Below are positions 1 to 9,503 of a DNA stretch of 64,000 bases, in pieces (position 1 is the first letter of the stretch; every line of letters starts with the position of its first letter). This DNA comes from Sapria himalayana (Eukaryota > Streptophyta > Magnoliopsida > Malpighiales > Rafflesiaceae), in the NCBI GenBank assembly GCA_029783825.1, contig JAREIK010017896.1, forward strand, positions 1 to 64,000, given 5' to 3'. The translations under genes were made by a program, and so were the position numbers. The notes under the pieces are model-generated. The model saw nothing but the letters and a program-made list of their open reading frames with translations, had not been told where the DNA came from and ran no database searches.

Positions 1-1116
1 TATCAAAAATAATTTATTGTTATTTCATTCTTTAATATAAATCATTATTTGCCTAAATACGTAAATGAATAACTTTTAAATCTCGAAAACCCTAAATAGA
101 TAATATTTTAATCATATATATCCTAAATAATAAATAATAAATCCATTTTTATTTTTTCTTTATAATTTTAATATTCATTTTAATTATTTCTTTGTTTAAT
201 TTTATATAAATATTAATTACAAATAAATTATGAGTTAGACAATTATAATTTATATAAATTATTTTTCATCACAAAAAATATAGATAAACTTATTAAAAGA
301 AAAAAAGATTAAAAACAAAAATTTATTATATAATAATATAATTTGCTTTGCTTATGAATCATTATTGGTTTTGTAATTATATTTTAATTGATATCTATCT
401 TATTAATAATAGATTATTAATTTATTTTTTGATCATTATTAGAATATTTATCAATAAAATTGTTTATATTGAATTTATATGATATTTAAATATAATGATT
501 ATTATAAATAAATATTGAATTCAATTTTGAAAAAAAATTTAAAATTATTATATTTTCAAAGTTAAAACCTTTGAAAATGAGAAAAATTTTAAAAATATTT
601 TTTTTTTGATATTTCATTGTTTAAATAAAACCTATACACTACTAAATGCCTAAACACTTAATCAATAACTCCTAAATCTCTAAAACCCTAATAATAAATA
701 ATAATTCTTTTAAACCGGTAACCCTAAATAATAAATAATAAATCTCAATATTATTTTTGTCATTATAATTTTAAATTTTCATTTTAATTATTTCTTTGTT
801 TATTTTTAAAAAATATTAATTACAAAATAATTATGAGTTAGACAAATATAATTTATATAAATTATTTTTCATCTAAAAATATAAATAAACTTATAAAAGA
901 ATAAAAATTTTAAAACTAAAATTTTTATATAGTAATATATTTTGCACTCCTGAATCAATTTAGATTTTGTAATTATATTTTAATTGATAACTATCTTATT
1001 AATAATTGTATATTAATTTATTTTTTGACCATTATTAGATATGTATCAATAAAATTATTTATATTGAATTTATATGATATATAAATATAATGATTATTAT
1101 AACTAAATATTGAATT
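1..1116 (-). repeat. AT-rich ~600-bp satellite array, minus orientation
   Basis: This stretch is tandem satellite in reverse orientation: reading the minus strand gives the TTTAGG-type octamers and then the dyad. A degenerate dyad lies near 560-580 and octamers of the CCTATAAA / ACTAAA type near 625-700, followed by the typical tract of ATAAATAATAAATCT motifs. The segments around 230-540 and 840-1110 are two divergent copies of the same monomer body. No coding potential is seen. The orientation is opposite to the array that starts at 2371. Confidence 0.9.
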
Positions 1117-1225
1117 TATGTTTTTAGGCACTTAGTGGTTTATAGGTTTAGGCACTTAGTGGTTTATTTTTAGGCACTTAGTGTTTTATTGATTATTATA
1201 ACTAAATTATTATAACTAAATATTA
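1117..1225. repeat. Scrambled junction with reiterated octamers
   Basis: Immediately after minus-orientation satellite, plus-orientation octamers appear. The pair TTTAGGCA-CTTAGTGG occurs twice in succession between 1121 and 1164, and a third, slightly shifted copy follows at about 1169-1186. After that, pieces of minus-orientation monomer (ATTATTATAACTAAAT) reappear twice before the hAT fragment starts. The mixture of orientations and small reiterations looks like a repair scar at an inversion or template-switch junction. That interpretation is inference. Confidence 0.65.
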
Positions 1226-2370
1226 GGATGGGATGGGATGGAGATCGGGGATTTTGTGTATGAGAAAATGGTTCTGGGACAGAATGGAGTTCAGACATTT
1301 TTTTCAATTTATTTTCTTCAATCCACCCAAGTTAGGTCATGTCGAAACCTTTTGTTGTACCATTTATCATTCCTTAGTTATGTATCTTTCAAACTCAAAT
1401 TGGGCCAATTTTGTTTTGTCAAATAGGCTGAATACCACAAACGAGTTCCATTACCTTGTGAAAAGCTTTGATGTGCTAAAAAGGATAGAAATGTTAAATA
1501 GAACGGGACCGAGATGTGTGTTTAATTTGGTTCTTTGTTTTTTCACAAGTTGGCTTTGTTCAGCCGAGTGAAAGTTAACCATAATAGCAATACTACATTT
1601 TTTAAACAATTACTTAAAATATTAAGGAATAGCTAAAGATGACCACAGACATTGGTTGCAACAATTACTACTTAAGTAATTGCTAAAATTAGGCAGCTTA
1701 ATATAACAAAAAAAAAATACAACTAATAAAAACCATGATAATAATAATTTCAAAGGTCTTGAACTAATTCTTCAATTTAAATAGGTTTGCTTGAGCTTCT
1801 CAACCAATTTTGTAGACATATGAGAACTTCAGCTGTAATAAGTGTTAAAGAACTCCTAAATTTATCTAAAGTTCTGCCTCCAGTGCTAAATGTAGATTTG
1901 TAGGCCATAGTAGATGCATGGATATAAAATACATGCCTTGCTACATTTTCCAAGGAAGGATACCTAACCTCATTTACCTTCCACCACTTTAGAAGATCAA
2001 AATCAATTCTATTTTTTCAAGTTTGTCCTCCAAGTACCTATCCAACTCTTCCAAAGCTGCAACTTCTTGTTCTTTCTCCAATTAAACAAAAAAAATCATC
2101 AACATAAGTATCACTACCATCAAAGAAATCATCATTTTTCTTCAACACAGTAGAAGAGAAATCATCTTCTTTTGATTCATATTCATTTAAATATTTATAA
2201 TCATCCATCATCTCATTTAAAGCAGTTATAACCTTTTTCACCAAATTTTTAGCCAATTCCTGTCCATAATGCTAAGTGTGCTTAACCTTGAGATATTTGA
2301 GCTTATATCTAGGATCTAACACTATTGCTACAAAAAGCATAATATTTGTTGACTGAAGAGAACCCCAATA
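1226..2370 (-). mobile_element. hAT transposon copy 1, fragment truncated at both ends
   Basis: The fragment is collinear with the complete element at 50667-54301 and in the same orientation. It lacks the outermost ~110 bp of the 3' end: it starts at GGATGGGATGG, inside the GC-richer subterminal region. It also lacks everything beyond the middle of the transposase gene, because it stops after ACCCCAATA, where the complete copy continues into the DUF4413-like segment. An internal stretch of about 353 bp is missing relative to the complete copy, with the six-base string AAGGTC at both deletion boundaries. No target duplication remains. Satellite to the left is in minus orientation and to the right in plus orientation, so the fragment sits on an orientation switch. 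Confidence 0.9.
1758..2370 (-). pseudogene. hAT transposase remnant (DUF4413-like and hATC parts)
   Basis: On the minus strand this encodes the 3' half of a hAT-family transposase. The longest open stretch, 2038-2256, reads through MAKNLVKKVITALNEMMDDY and the acidic segment DDFFDGSDTYVDDFF, which is nearly the same as residues encoded at about 51989-52170 in the complete copy. Further downstream, around 1780-1930, the hATC dimerisation segment is recognisable but the frame is broken. Exon 2 and the 91-nt intron seen in the other copies are gone, removed by the internal deletion ending at 1758. It cannot encode a functional transposase. Confidence 0.85.
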
Positions 2371-2942
2371 AAATATAATATAATAATTTTTCAAACAATA
2401 AAATAACAAAAAAAATATTTTTGATATTTTTTAACATTTTCAAAGGTTATAACCTTTGAAAGTATAATAATTTTAATGTTTTTTAAAAATGTGAATACAT
2501 TATTTAGTAATAATAATCATTATAATTATATATAATATAAACTAAATAAAAACAATTTTATTGATAGATATTATATCAATTATCAAAAAATTTAATTAAT
2601 AAACTATTATTAATATGATAGATATAAATTAAAATATACTTAATAAACCTAAAATGATTCAAAATCAAAGTAAAATTTATTTCTAAATAATAATTTTTTT
2701 AGTTTTTGTATCATTTTATAAGCTTATATGTTTTTTTGATGAATAATATATTATTTAAATTATATTTGTATCACTCATAATTTATTTTGTAATTAATATT
2801 TCTAAAAATTATTTAAATTATATTCAAGGTTTACGAGTTTAGAGGATTAAATATTTAGGGGCTTCGGGGTTTAGAAGTTTAGATTTTTATGAATTTAGGC
2901 ATTTAATGCTTTATAAGTTTTATTTACACAATGATATAACAA

Positions 2943-3410
2943 AAAATTTATTTTTGTAATTTTTTCTCATTTTTGAAGGTTATAAACTTTGAAAATATAA
3001 GAATTTTTAAATTTTTTTATATGTGAATACTATATTTAGTTAAGATTATCTTAATAATAATATATCATGTAAATTCAATATAAACAATTATATTTAAATA
3101 TATTAGATTAATGATCAAAAAATAAATTAATAAACTATTATTAATAAAATAGATATTATATTAAACATATTTACAAAAGGTAAATTTATTCAAAATCAAA
3201 GTAAAATATATTACAAAATAATACTTTCTTTGATGTTTTGCCTATTTTTATAAGTTTATATTTTTTGTTATTAAACGTAAATTATTTAAATTATATTTGA
3301 CTTACTCATAATTTATTTTTTATTTATAATTCTATAAAAATAAACTAATAAATAATTAAAATGAATATTTAAAATTATAATGATTACAAATAAAATAAAG
3401 ATTTATTATT
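2943..3410 (+). repeat. Satellite segment, nearly identical to 3973-4440
   Basis: By eye, this ~468-bp stretch matches the sequence 1030 bp downstream almost base for base. I found one difference, AATAATTAAA at 3351 versus AATACTTAAA at 4381. The flanking monomer of the other class, which makes up the rest of the 1030-bp period, is clearly more diverged between the two copies. This indicates a very recent exchange or duplication confined to about one monomer. Confidence 0.85.
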
Positions 3411-3867
3411 TAAAAAATATAATAATTATGAAATAACAAACAATGTATTTTTGATATTTTTTCAAATTTTCAAATGTCATAACATTTGAAAATATAATAA
3501 TTTTAAATTTTTTTAAAAAAGTGAATACGATATTTAGTTATAATAATTATTATAACTATATATATTATAAAATAAATATAAACACTTTTATTGATAAATT
3601 TTATATCAATTATCAAATAATAAATTAATAAATTATTGTTAATATGATAGATATAAATTAAAATATAATTAAAAACCCTAAAATGATTCAAAATTAAAGT
3701 AAAATTTATTACTAAATAATAATTTTTTTTTAGTTTTTACATCATTTTATAAGCTTATTTATTTTTTTTGATGAAAAATATACTATTTAAATTATATTTG
3801 TCACTCATAATTTATTTTGTAATTAATATTTCTATAAATTATTTAAATTATATTTAAGGTTCACAAG

Positions 3868-3955
3868 TTTAAAGGTTTAGGTATTTAGTGGCTTCGGAGT
3901 TTAGGAGTTTAGAGATTTATGTATTTAGGCATTTAATTGTTTATAAGTTTTATTT
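3868..3955 (+). repeat. Octamer array (TTTAGGNN type), clear example 1
   Basis: Eleven consecutive 8-nt units in perfect register: TTTAAAGG, TTTAGGTA, TTTAGTGG, CTTCGGAG, TTTAGGAG, TTTAGAGA, TTTATGTA, TTTAGGCA, TTTAATTG, TTTATAAG, TTTTATTT. Each position has its own preferred sequence that recurs in other monomers (position 8 is TTTAGGCA, position 10 TTTATAGG or TTTATAAG). The tract is therefore an old octamer array copied as part of the monomer. It resembles plant telomeric TTTAGGG, but the period is 8, not 7. Confidence 0.9.
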
Positions 3956-3972
3956 AAACAATGATATAATAC

Positions 3973-4440
3973 AAAATTTATTTTTGTAATTTTTTCTCAT
4001 TTTTGAAGGTTATAAACTTTGAAAATATAAGAATTTTTAAATTTTTTTATATGTGAATACTATATTTAGTTAAGATTATCTTAATAATAATATATCATGT
4101 AAATTCAATATAAACAATTATATTTAAATATATTAGATTAATGATCAAAAAATAAATTAATAAACTATTATTAATAAAATAGATATTATATTAAACATAT
4201 TTACAAAAGGTAAATTTATTCAAAATCAAAGTAAAATATATTACAAAATAATACTTTCTTTGATGTTTTGCCTATTTTTATAAGTTTATATTTTTTGTTA
4301 TTAAACGTAAATTATTTAAATTATATTTGACTTACTCATAATTTATTTTTTATTTATAATTCTATAAAAATAAACTAATAAATACTTAAAATGAATATTT
4401 AAAATTATAATGATTACAAATAAAATAAAGATTTATTATT
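3973..4440 (+). repeat. Satellite segment, nearly identical to 2943-3410
   Basis: This is the second member of the near-identical pair. Identity begins just after the octamer array (ATGATATAA) and ends abruptly at ATTTATTATT. There the upstream copy continues TAAAAAATAT and this one continues TATTATTCAGG into a normal octamer array. The abrupt end in the upstream copy suggests a deletion junction there. Confidence 0.85.
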
Positions 4441-5504
4441 TATTATTCAGGGTACACCAGTTTAATAGTTTAAGTATTTAAAGGTTTTGTTGTTTAGGAG
4501 TTTAGAAATTTATGTTTTTAGGAATTTAGTGGTTTATAGGTTTTATTTAAACAATAAAATAACAAAAAAAAAATTGTAATTTATTCTCATTTTCATAGGT
4601 TATAACCTTTGAAAATATAATAATATTTAAAATTTTTTGAAATGTGAATACAATATTAAGTTTTTTAAAATTTTAATAATTATATATCATATAAAGTCAA
4701 TATAAACAATTTTATTGATAGATAATATAATAATGATCAAATTTAAATTAATAAACTATTAAAAAAAGATTGATATTAATTAAAAAATATTTACAAAACC
4801 CAAATTGATTCAAAATTAATGTAAAATATATTACTGGATAATAATTTTAAATTTTTAAATTTTTATTTCTTTTATAAGCATATATTTTTTTGATTAAAAA
4901 TAAATTAATTAAAATATACATGTCGCTCTCATAATTTAATTTGTAATAAATTTTTCTATAAAAATAAACTAATAAATAATTAAAATGAATATTTAAAATT
5001 ATAATAAATAGATATATAAAAATTAGATTTATTAATTATTAAGTAATATATAGCGGTTTAATGGTTTATGTATTTAGGCATTATGTGTTTTAGGAGTTTA
5101 CTGATTTAACTGTGTATGCATTTAGTGGTTTATAGGTTTTATTAAAAAATAATAATAAAAATTTTTTTTTATTTTTTTTTGATATTTTCAAAGGTTATAA
5201 CCTTTGAAAATATAATAATTTTTAAATTATTTTTAAATGTGAATACAATATTTAATTATAATAATAATTATATTTTTATATCATATAAATTCAATATAAA
5301 CAATTTAATTGATAAATATTCTAATAATGATCCTAAAATTAATTAATCATCTATTATTTATAAGATAGATATCAATTATAATATAATTACAAAACCTAAA
5401 ATGATTCAGAAGAAAAGCAAAATATATTACTATATAATAATTTTTTGTTTTGAAATTTGTGTTTCTTTTAAAAAGTTTATCAATAATTTATTGATGAAAA
5501 ATAA

Positions 5505-5795
5505 TTTATATAAATTATATTTGTCTAACTCAATTTATTTTGTAATTAATATTTATATATAAATAAACAAATAAAAAATTAAAATGAATATTTAAAATTA
5601 TAATCAAAAAAAATGAGATTTATTATTTAGGGATACCGATTTAATTTAAATTAGATCTGTCTCACTAATAATTTATTTTGTAATTAATAATTCTATAAAA
5701 TAAATTGATAAATAATTAAAATAAAATTTTAAAATTATACTGAATAAAAATTAAAATGCGATTTATGATTTATTATTAATGTATACCAGTTTAAT
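5505..5795 (+). repeat. Internal ~150-bp duplication defining the long (~750-bp) monomer class
   Basis: The spacer-to-octamer segment occurs twice in succession. One pass runs from AAATTATATTTGTCTAACTC to the start of an octamer tract (ATACCGATTTAA). The second begins TTTAAATTAGATCTGTCTCA and runs to ATACCAGTTTAATG. This adds about 150 bp and explains why this class measures about 730-750 bp between dyads instead of about 600. The same arrangement recurs in class-mates around 8590, 9900, 18380, 35490, 41180 and 42530. Confidence 0.75.
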
Positions 5796-6625
5796 GATTT
5801 AAGTATTTCTAGGTTTTGTCGTTAGGAATTTAGTGATTTATGTTTTTAGGCTTTTAGTGGTTTATAGGTTTTTTTTGAAAACAAATTAATTTAATTATAT
5901 TTGTCACACTCATACTTTATTTTGTAATAAATATTTCTATAAAAATAAACTAATAATTAATTAATTTGAATATTTAAAATTATAATAAATAGAAATAAAA
6001 ATTAGATTTATTAATTATTAAGTAGTTTATAGAAGTTTAATGGTATATGTATTTAGGCATTATGGGGTTTAGGAGTTTACTGATTTTAATTGTGTATGCA
6101 TTTTGTGGTTTATAGTTTTTATTTAAAAAATAAAATAAAAAAAATTATTTTTATTATTTTTTGATATTTTTAAAGGTTACCTTTGAAAATATATTAATTT
6201 TTAAATTTTTTTCAAAAAGTTAATAAAAAATATTTTTATAATAATTATAATTATTATATATCATATAAATTCAATATAAACAATTTTATTGATAGATATT
6301 CTAATAATTATCAAAAAATAAATTGAAAATCTATTATGAATAACATTGATATTACGGAAAATATAATATCAAAACCTAAAATGATTCAAAAGCAAAGCAA
6401 AATATATTACTTAAATAATAATTATTTGTTTTTAAATTTTTATTCTTTTTATCAGCTTGTCTATTTTTTGATGAAAAATTATGTTGATAAATTATATTTT
6501 TAACTCATAATTTATTTTATAATTAATATATATATATATATAACTAAAGAATAAAAATAAATTTTTTAATTATAATGAAAACAAATAAAAATGAGATTTA
6601 TTAATTATTATTTAGTATATACTGG

Positions 6626-6713
6626 TTTAAAGGATTATCTATATAGGGGTATCGGGATTTTGTAGTTTAGTGATTTAAGTGTTTAGGCATTTAGTGGTTT
6701 ATAGGTTTTATTT
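6626..6713 (+). repeat. Octamer array (TTTAGGNN type), clear example 2
   Basis: Units in register: TTTAAAGG, ATTATCTA, TATAGGGG, TATCGGGA, TTTTGTAG, TTTAGTGA, TTTAAGTG, TTTAGGCA, TTTAGTGG, TTTATAGG, TTTTATTT. This comes from a different monomer class from the example at 3868. The 8-nt frame holds although several units are substituted, and positions 8 to 11 match the other classes. Two further octamers (ATTTAGTA, TATACTGG) can be read upstream in the same frame. Confidence 0.88.
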
Positions 6714-6763
6714 GAACAATAAAATAACAAAAAAAATATTTTTTTTTATTTTTTCACATGTTA

Positions 6764-6779
6764 AAAGGTTATAATCTTT
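6764..6779. repeat. Dyad core with one arm substituted (AAAGGTTATAATCTTT)
   Basis: The right arm carries C to T (AATCTTT), while the left arm keeps the common AAAGGTTA, so one pair of the palindrome is mismatched. A related monomer at 20605 has the matching change in both arms. Confidence 0.8.
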
Positions 6780-7361
6780 GAAGATATAATAATTTTAAAA
6801 TTTTTTTCAAAAGTAAATATAATATTTAGTTATAATAATTATTAAATATATATATCATATAAATTCAATATAAATATTTTTATTTATAAATAAAAATAAA
6901 AATTTTTTTTTTAGATTTTTTTTTTATTTTCAAAGGTTATAACCTTTAAAAATAGAATAATTTTTAAAGTTTTTTGAAATGTGAATACTATGTATAATTA
7001 TATTAAACTTACTAATTATATATCATATAAATTCAATATAAACAAATTTAATGATAGATATTATAATTCTGATAAAAATTAAATTAAAAAACTATTATTA
7101 ATAATATAAATATTAATTAAAATATATTAACATAACACAAAATGATTCAAAATCAAATCAAAATATATTACTAAATAATAATATTTAATTTTTTTATTTG
7201 TCCTTCATTTTATAAGCTTATATTTTTTTTGATTAAAAATAAATTATTTAAATAATATTCGTCTTACTCGAAATTTATTATGTAATTAATTTTTCTAAAT
7301 AATTAAACTTTAAATAATTAAAATGAATATTTAAAATTATAATAAATAGAAATAAAAATGA

Positions 7362-7399
7362 GATTTATTATTTATTATTTATTATTTATTATTTATTAA
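7362..7399 (+). repeat. Short ATTATTT microsatellite
   Basis: About five copies of the 7-nt unit ATTATTT lie at the place where most monomers have only two (ATTTATTATTTATTATTTAGGG). This is a local slippage expansion next to the octamer array. Confidence 0.8.
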
Positions 7400-9475
7400 G
7401 TCATATATAGCTGTAAAAATGTTTATGTATTTAGGGGATTAGGGGTCTATGAGCTTACTGATTTAAGTGAGTAAGCATTTAATGATTTATAGGTTTTATT
7501 TTAAAAAATGAAATCACAAAAAATTTATTTTTATTATTTTTTCTAATTTTTTAAGGTTATAACCATTGAAAATATAATAATTTTTAAATTTCTTTTCAAA
7601 AGTGAATACAATACATATTTATAATAATCATAATAATTATATATCATATAAATTCAATATAAACAATTTTATTGAAATTTATTCTAATAATTATCAAAAA
7701 ATAAATTAAAAATCTATTATGAATAAGATTGATATTACTTAAAATATAATATCAAAACCTAAATTGATTCAAAAGCAAAACAAAATATATCACTAAATAA
7801 TAATTATTTGTTTTTAAATTTTTATGATTTTTATAAGCTTATATATATTTTGATGAAAAATATTTTTAATAAATTATATTTTTAACTCATAAATTATTTT
7901 ATAATTAAAAAATATATAAAAATGAAAAACTAAACAATCAAAATTAATTTTTTAAATCATAAAGAAAACAAATAAAAATGAGATTTATTAATTATTATTT
8001 AGGGTATACCCATTTTAATGATTATCTATATAAGGGTATCGGAATTTTGTAATTTAGTGATTTAAGTGCTTAGACATTTAGTGGTGTATAGGTTTTATTT
8101 AAACGATGAAATAACAAAAAAAAATTATTTTTTTTATCTTTTGACTTTTTCAAATGTCATAATCTTTGAAAATATAATAATTTTAAATTTTTTTTCAAAA
8201 GTGAATACAATATTTAGTTATAATATTATTTATATTTATATATCATATAAATTCAATATAAACATTTTTATTGAAAAATATTCTAATAATGATCAAAAAA
8301 TAAATTAATAATTAATAAGATAGATAAAAATTAAAATATAATTAAAAAACCTAAAATGATTCAGAAGCAAAGCAAAATATATTACTATATAATAATTTTT
8401 TATTTTTAAATTTTTTTTCTTTTAAAAAGTTTATCTATATTTTTTGAATAAAAATAATTAATATAAATTATATATGTGTAACCCTTAATTTATTTTGTTA
8501 TTAATATTTATATAAAAATAAACAATTAAATAATTAAAATGAATATTTAAAATTATAATGAAAAAAAATGAGATTTATTATTTAGGGTTTACCTATTTAA
8601 TTACAATTAGATCTGCCTGACTAATAATTTATTTTGTAATTAATATTTCTATAAAAATAAATTGATAAAAAATTAAAATCAAAATTTAAAATTATACTGA
8701 ATAAAAATTAAAATGAGATTTATGTTTTATTATTAATGTATACCAGTTTAAAGGTTTAAGTATTTAGAGGTTTTGTCGTTAGGAGTTTAGTGATTTATGT
8801 TTTTAAGCTTTTAGTGGTTTATAGGTTTTATATAAAAAAATAAAATAACGAAAAAAATTTCTATAATTTGTTATCATTTTCATAGGTTATAACCTTTGAA
8901 AATATATTAATAATATTTACAATTTTTTGAAATGTGAATACAATAATTAGTAATAATAATATTAATAATTATATATCATATAAATTCAATATAAATAATT
9001 TTATTGATAGATAATATAAAAATGATCAAAAATTAAATTAATAAACTATTAATAAAAAGATAGATATTAATTAAAAAATATTTACAAAACTCAAATTGAT
9101 TCAAGATTAAATTAAAATATATTACTGGATAATAAATTTTAATTTTTAAATTTTTACATCTTTTATAAGCGTATATTTTTTTTATTAAAAATAAATTAAT
9201 TAAATTATATTTGTCGCACTCATACTTTATTTTGTAATATATATTTCAATAAAAATAAACTAATAAATAATTAAAATGAATATTTAAAATTATAATAAAT
9301 TGAAATAAAAATTAGATTTTTTAATTATTAAGTAGTTTATAGCGGTTTAATGGTTTATGTATTTAGGTATTACGGGCTTTAGAAGTTTACTGATTTAACT
9401 GTGTATGCATTTAGTGGTTTATAGGTTTTATTTAAAAATTAAAATAACAAAATATTTATTTTTATTATTTTTTAA

Positions 9476-9503
9476 ATTTTCAAAGGTTATAACCTTTGAA
9501 AAT
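9476..9503. repeat. Canonical 28-bp perfect palindrome of the satellite
   Basis: The sequence is ATTTTCAAAGGTTA followed directly by its exact reverse complement, with no loop. The same element, or a version with one or a few changes, occurs once per monomer throughout both array orientations. Examples are near 2441, 5190, 39615, 42060, 50575 and 58460. It is the best conserved part of the monomer and is flanked by GATATTTT or CTCATTTT on the left and ATATAATAATTTTTAAA on the right. Such a dyad could extrude as a cruciform or bind a homodimer; neither is shown here. Confidence 0.92.

Noticed and set aside
1233..1571. 112-codon plus-strand open frame, with a conserved counterpart at 50787-51056
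   Set aside because: It lies antisense in the 3' subterminal part of the hAT element. The similarity reflects shared descent of the element, both frames include terminal repeat-like sequence, and no domain is recognisable.
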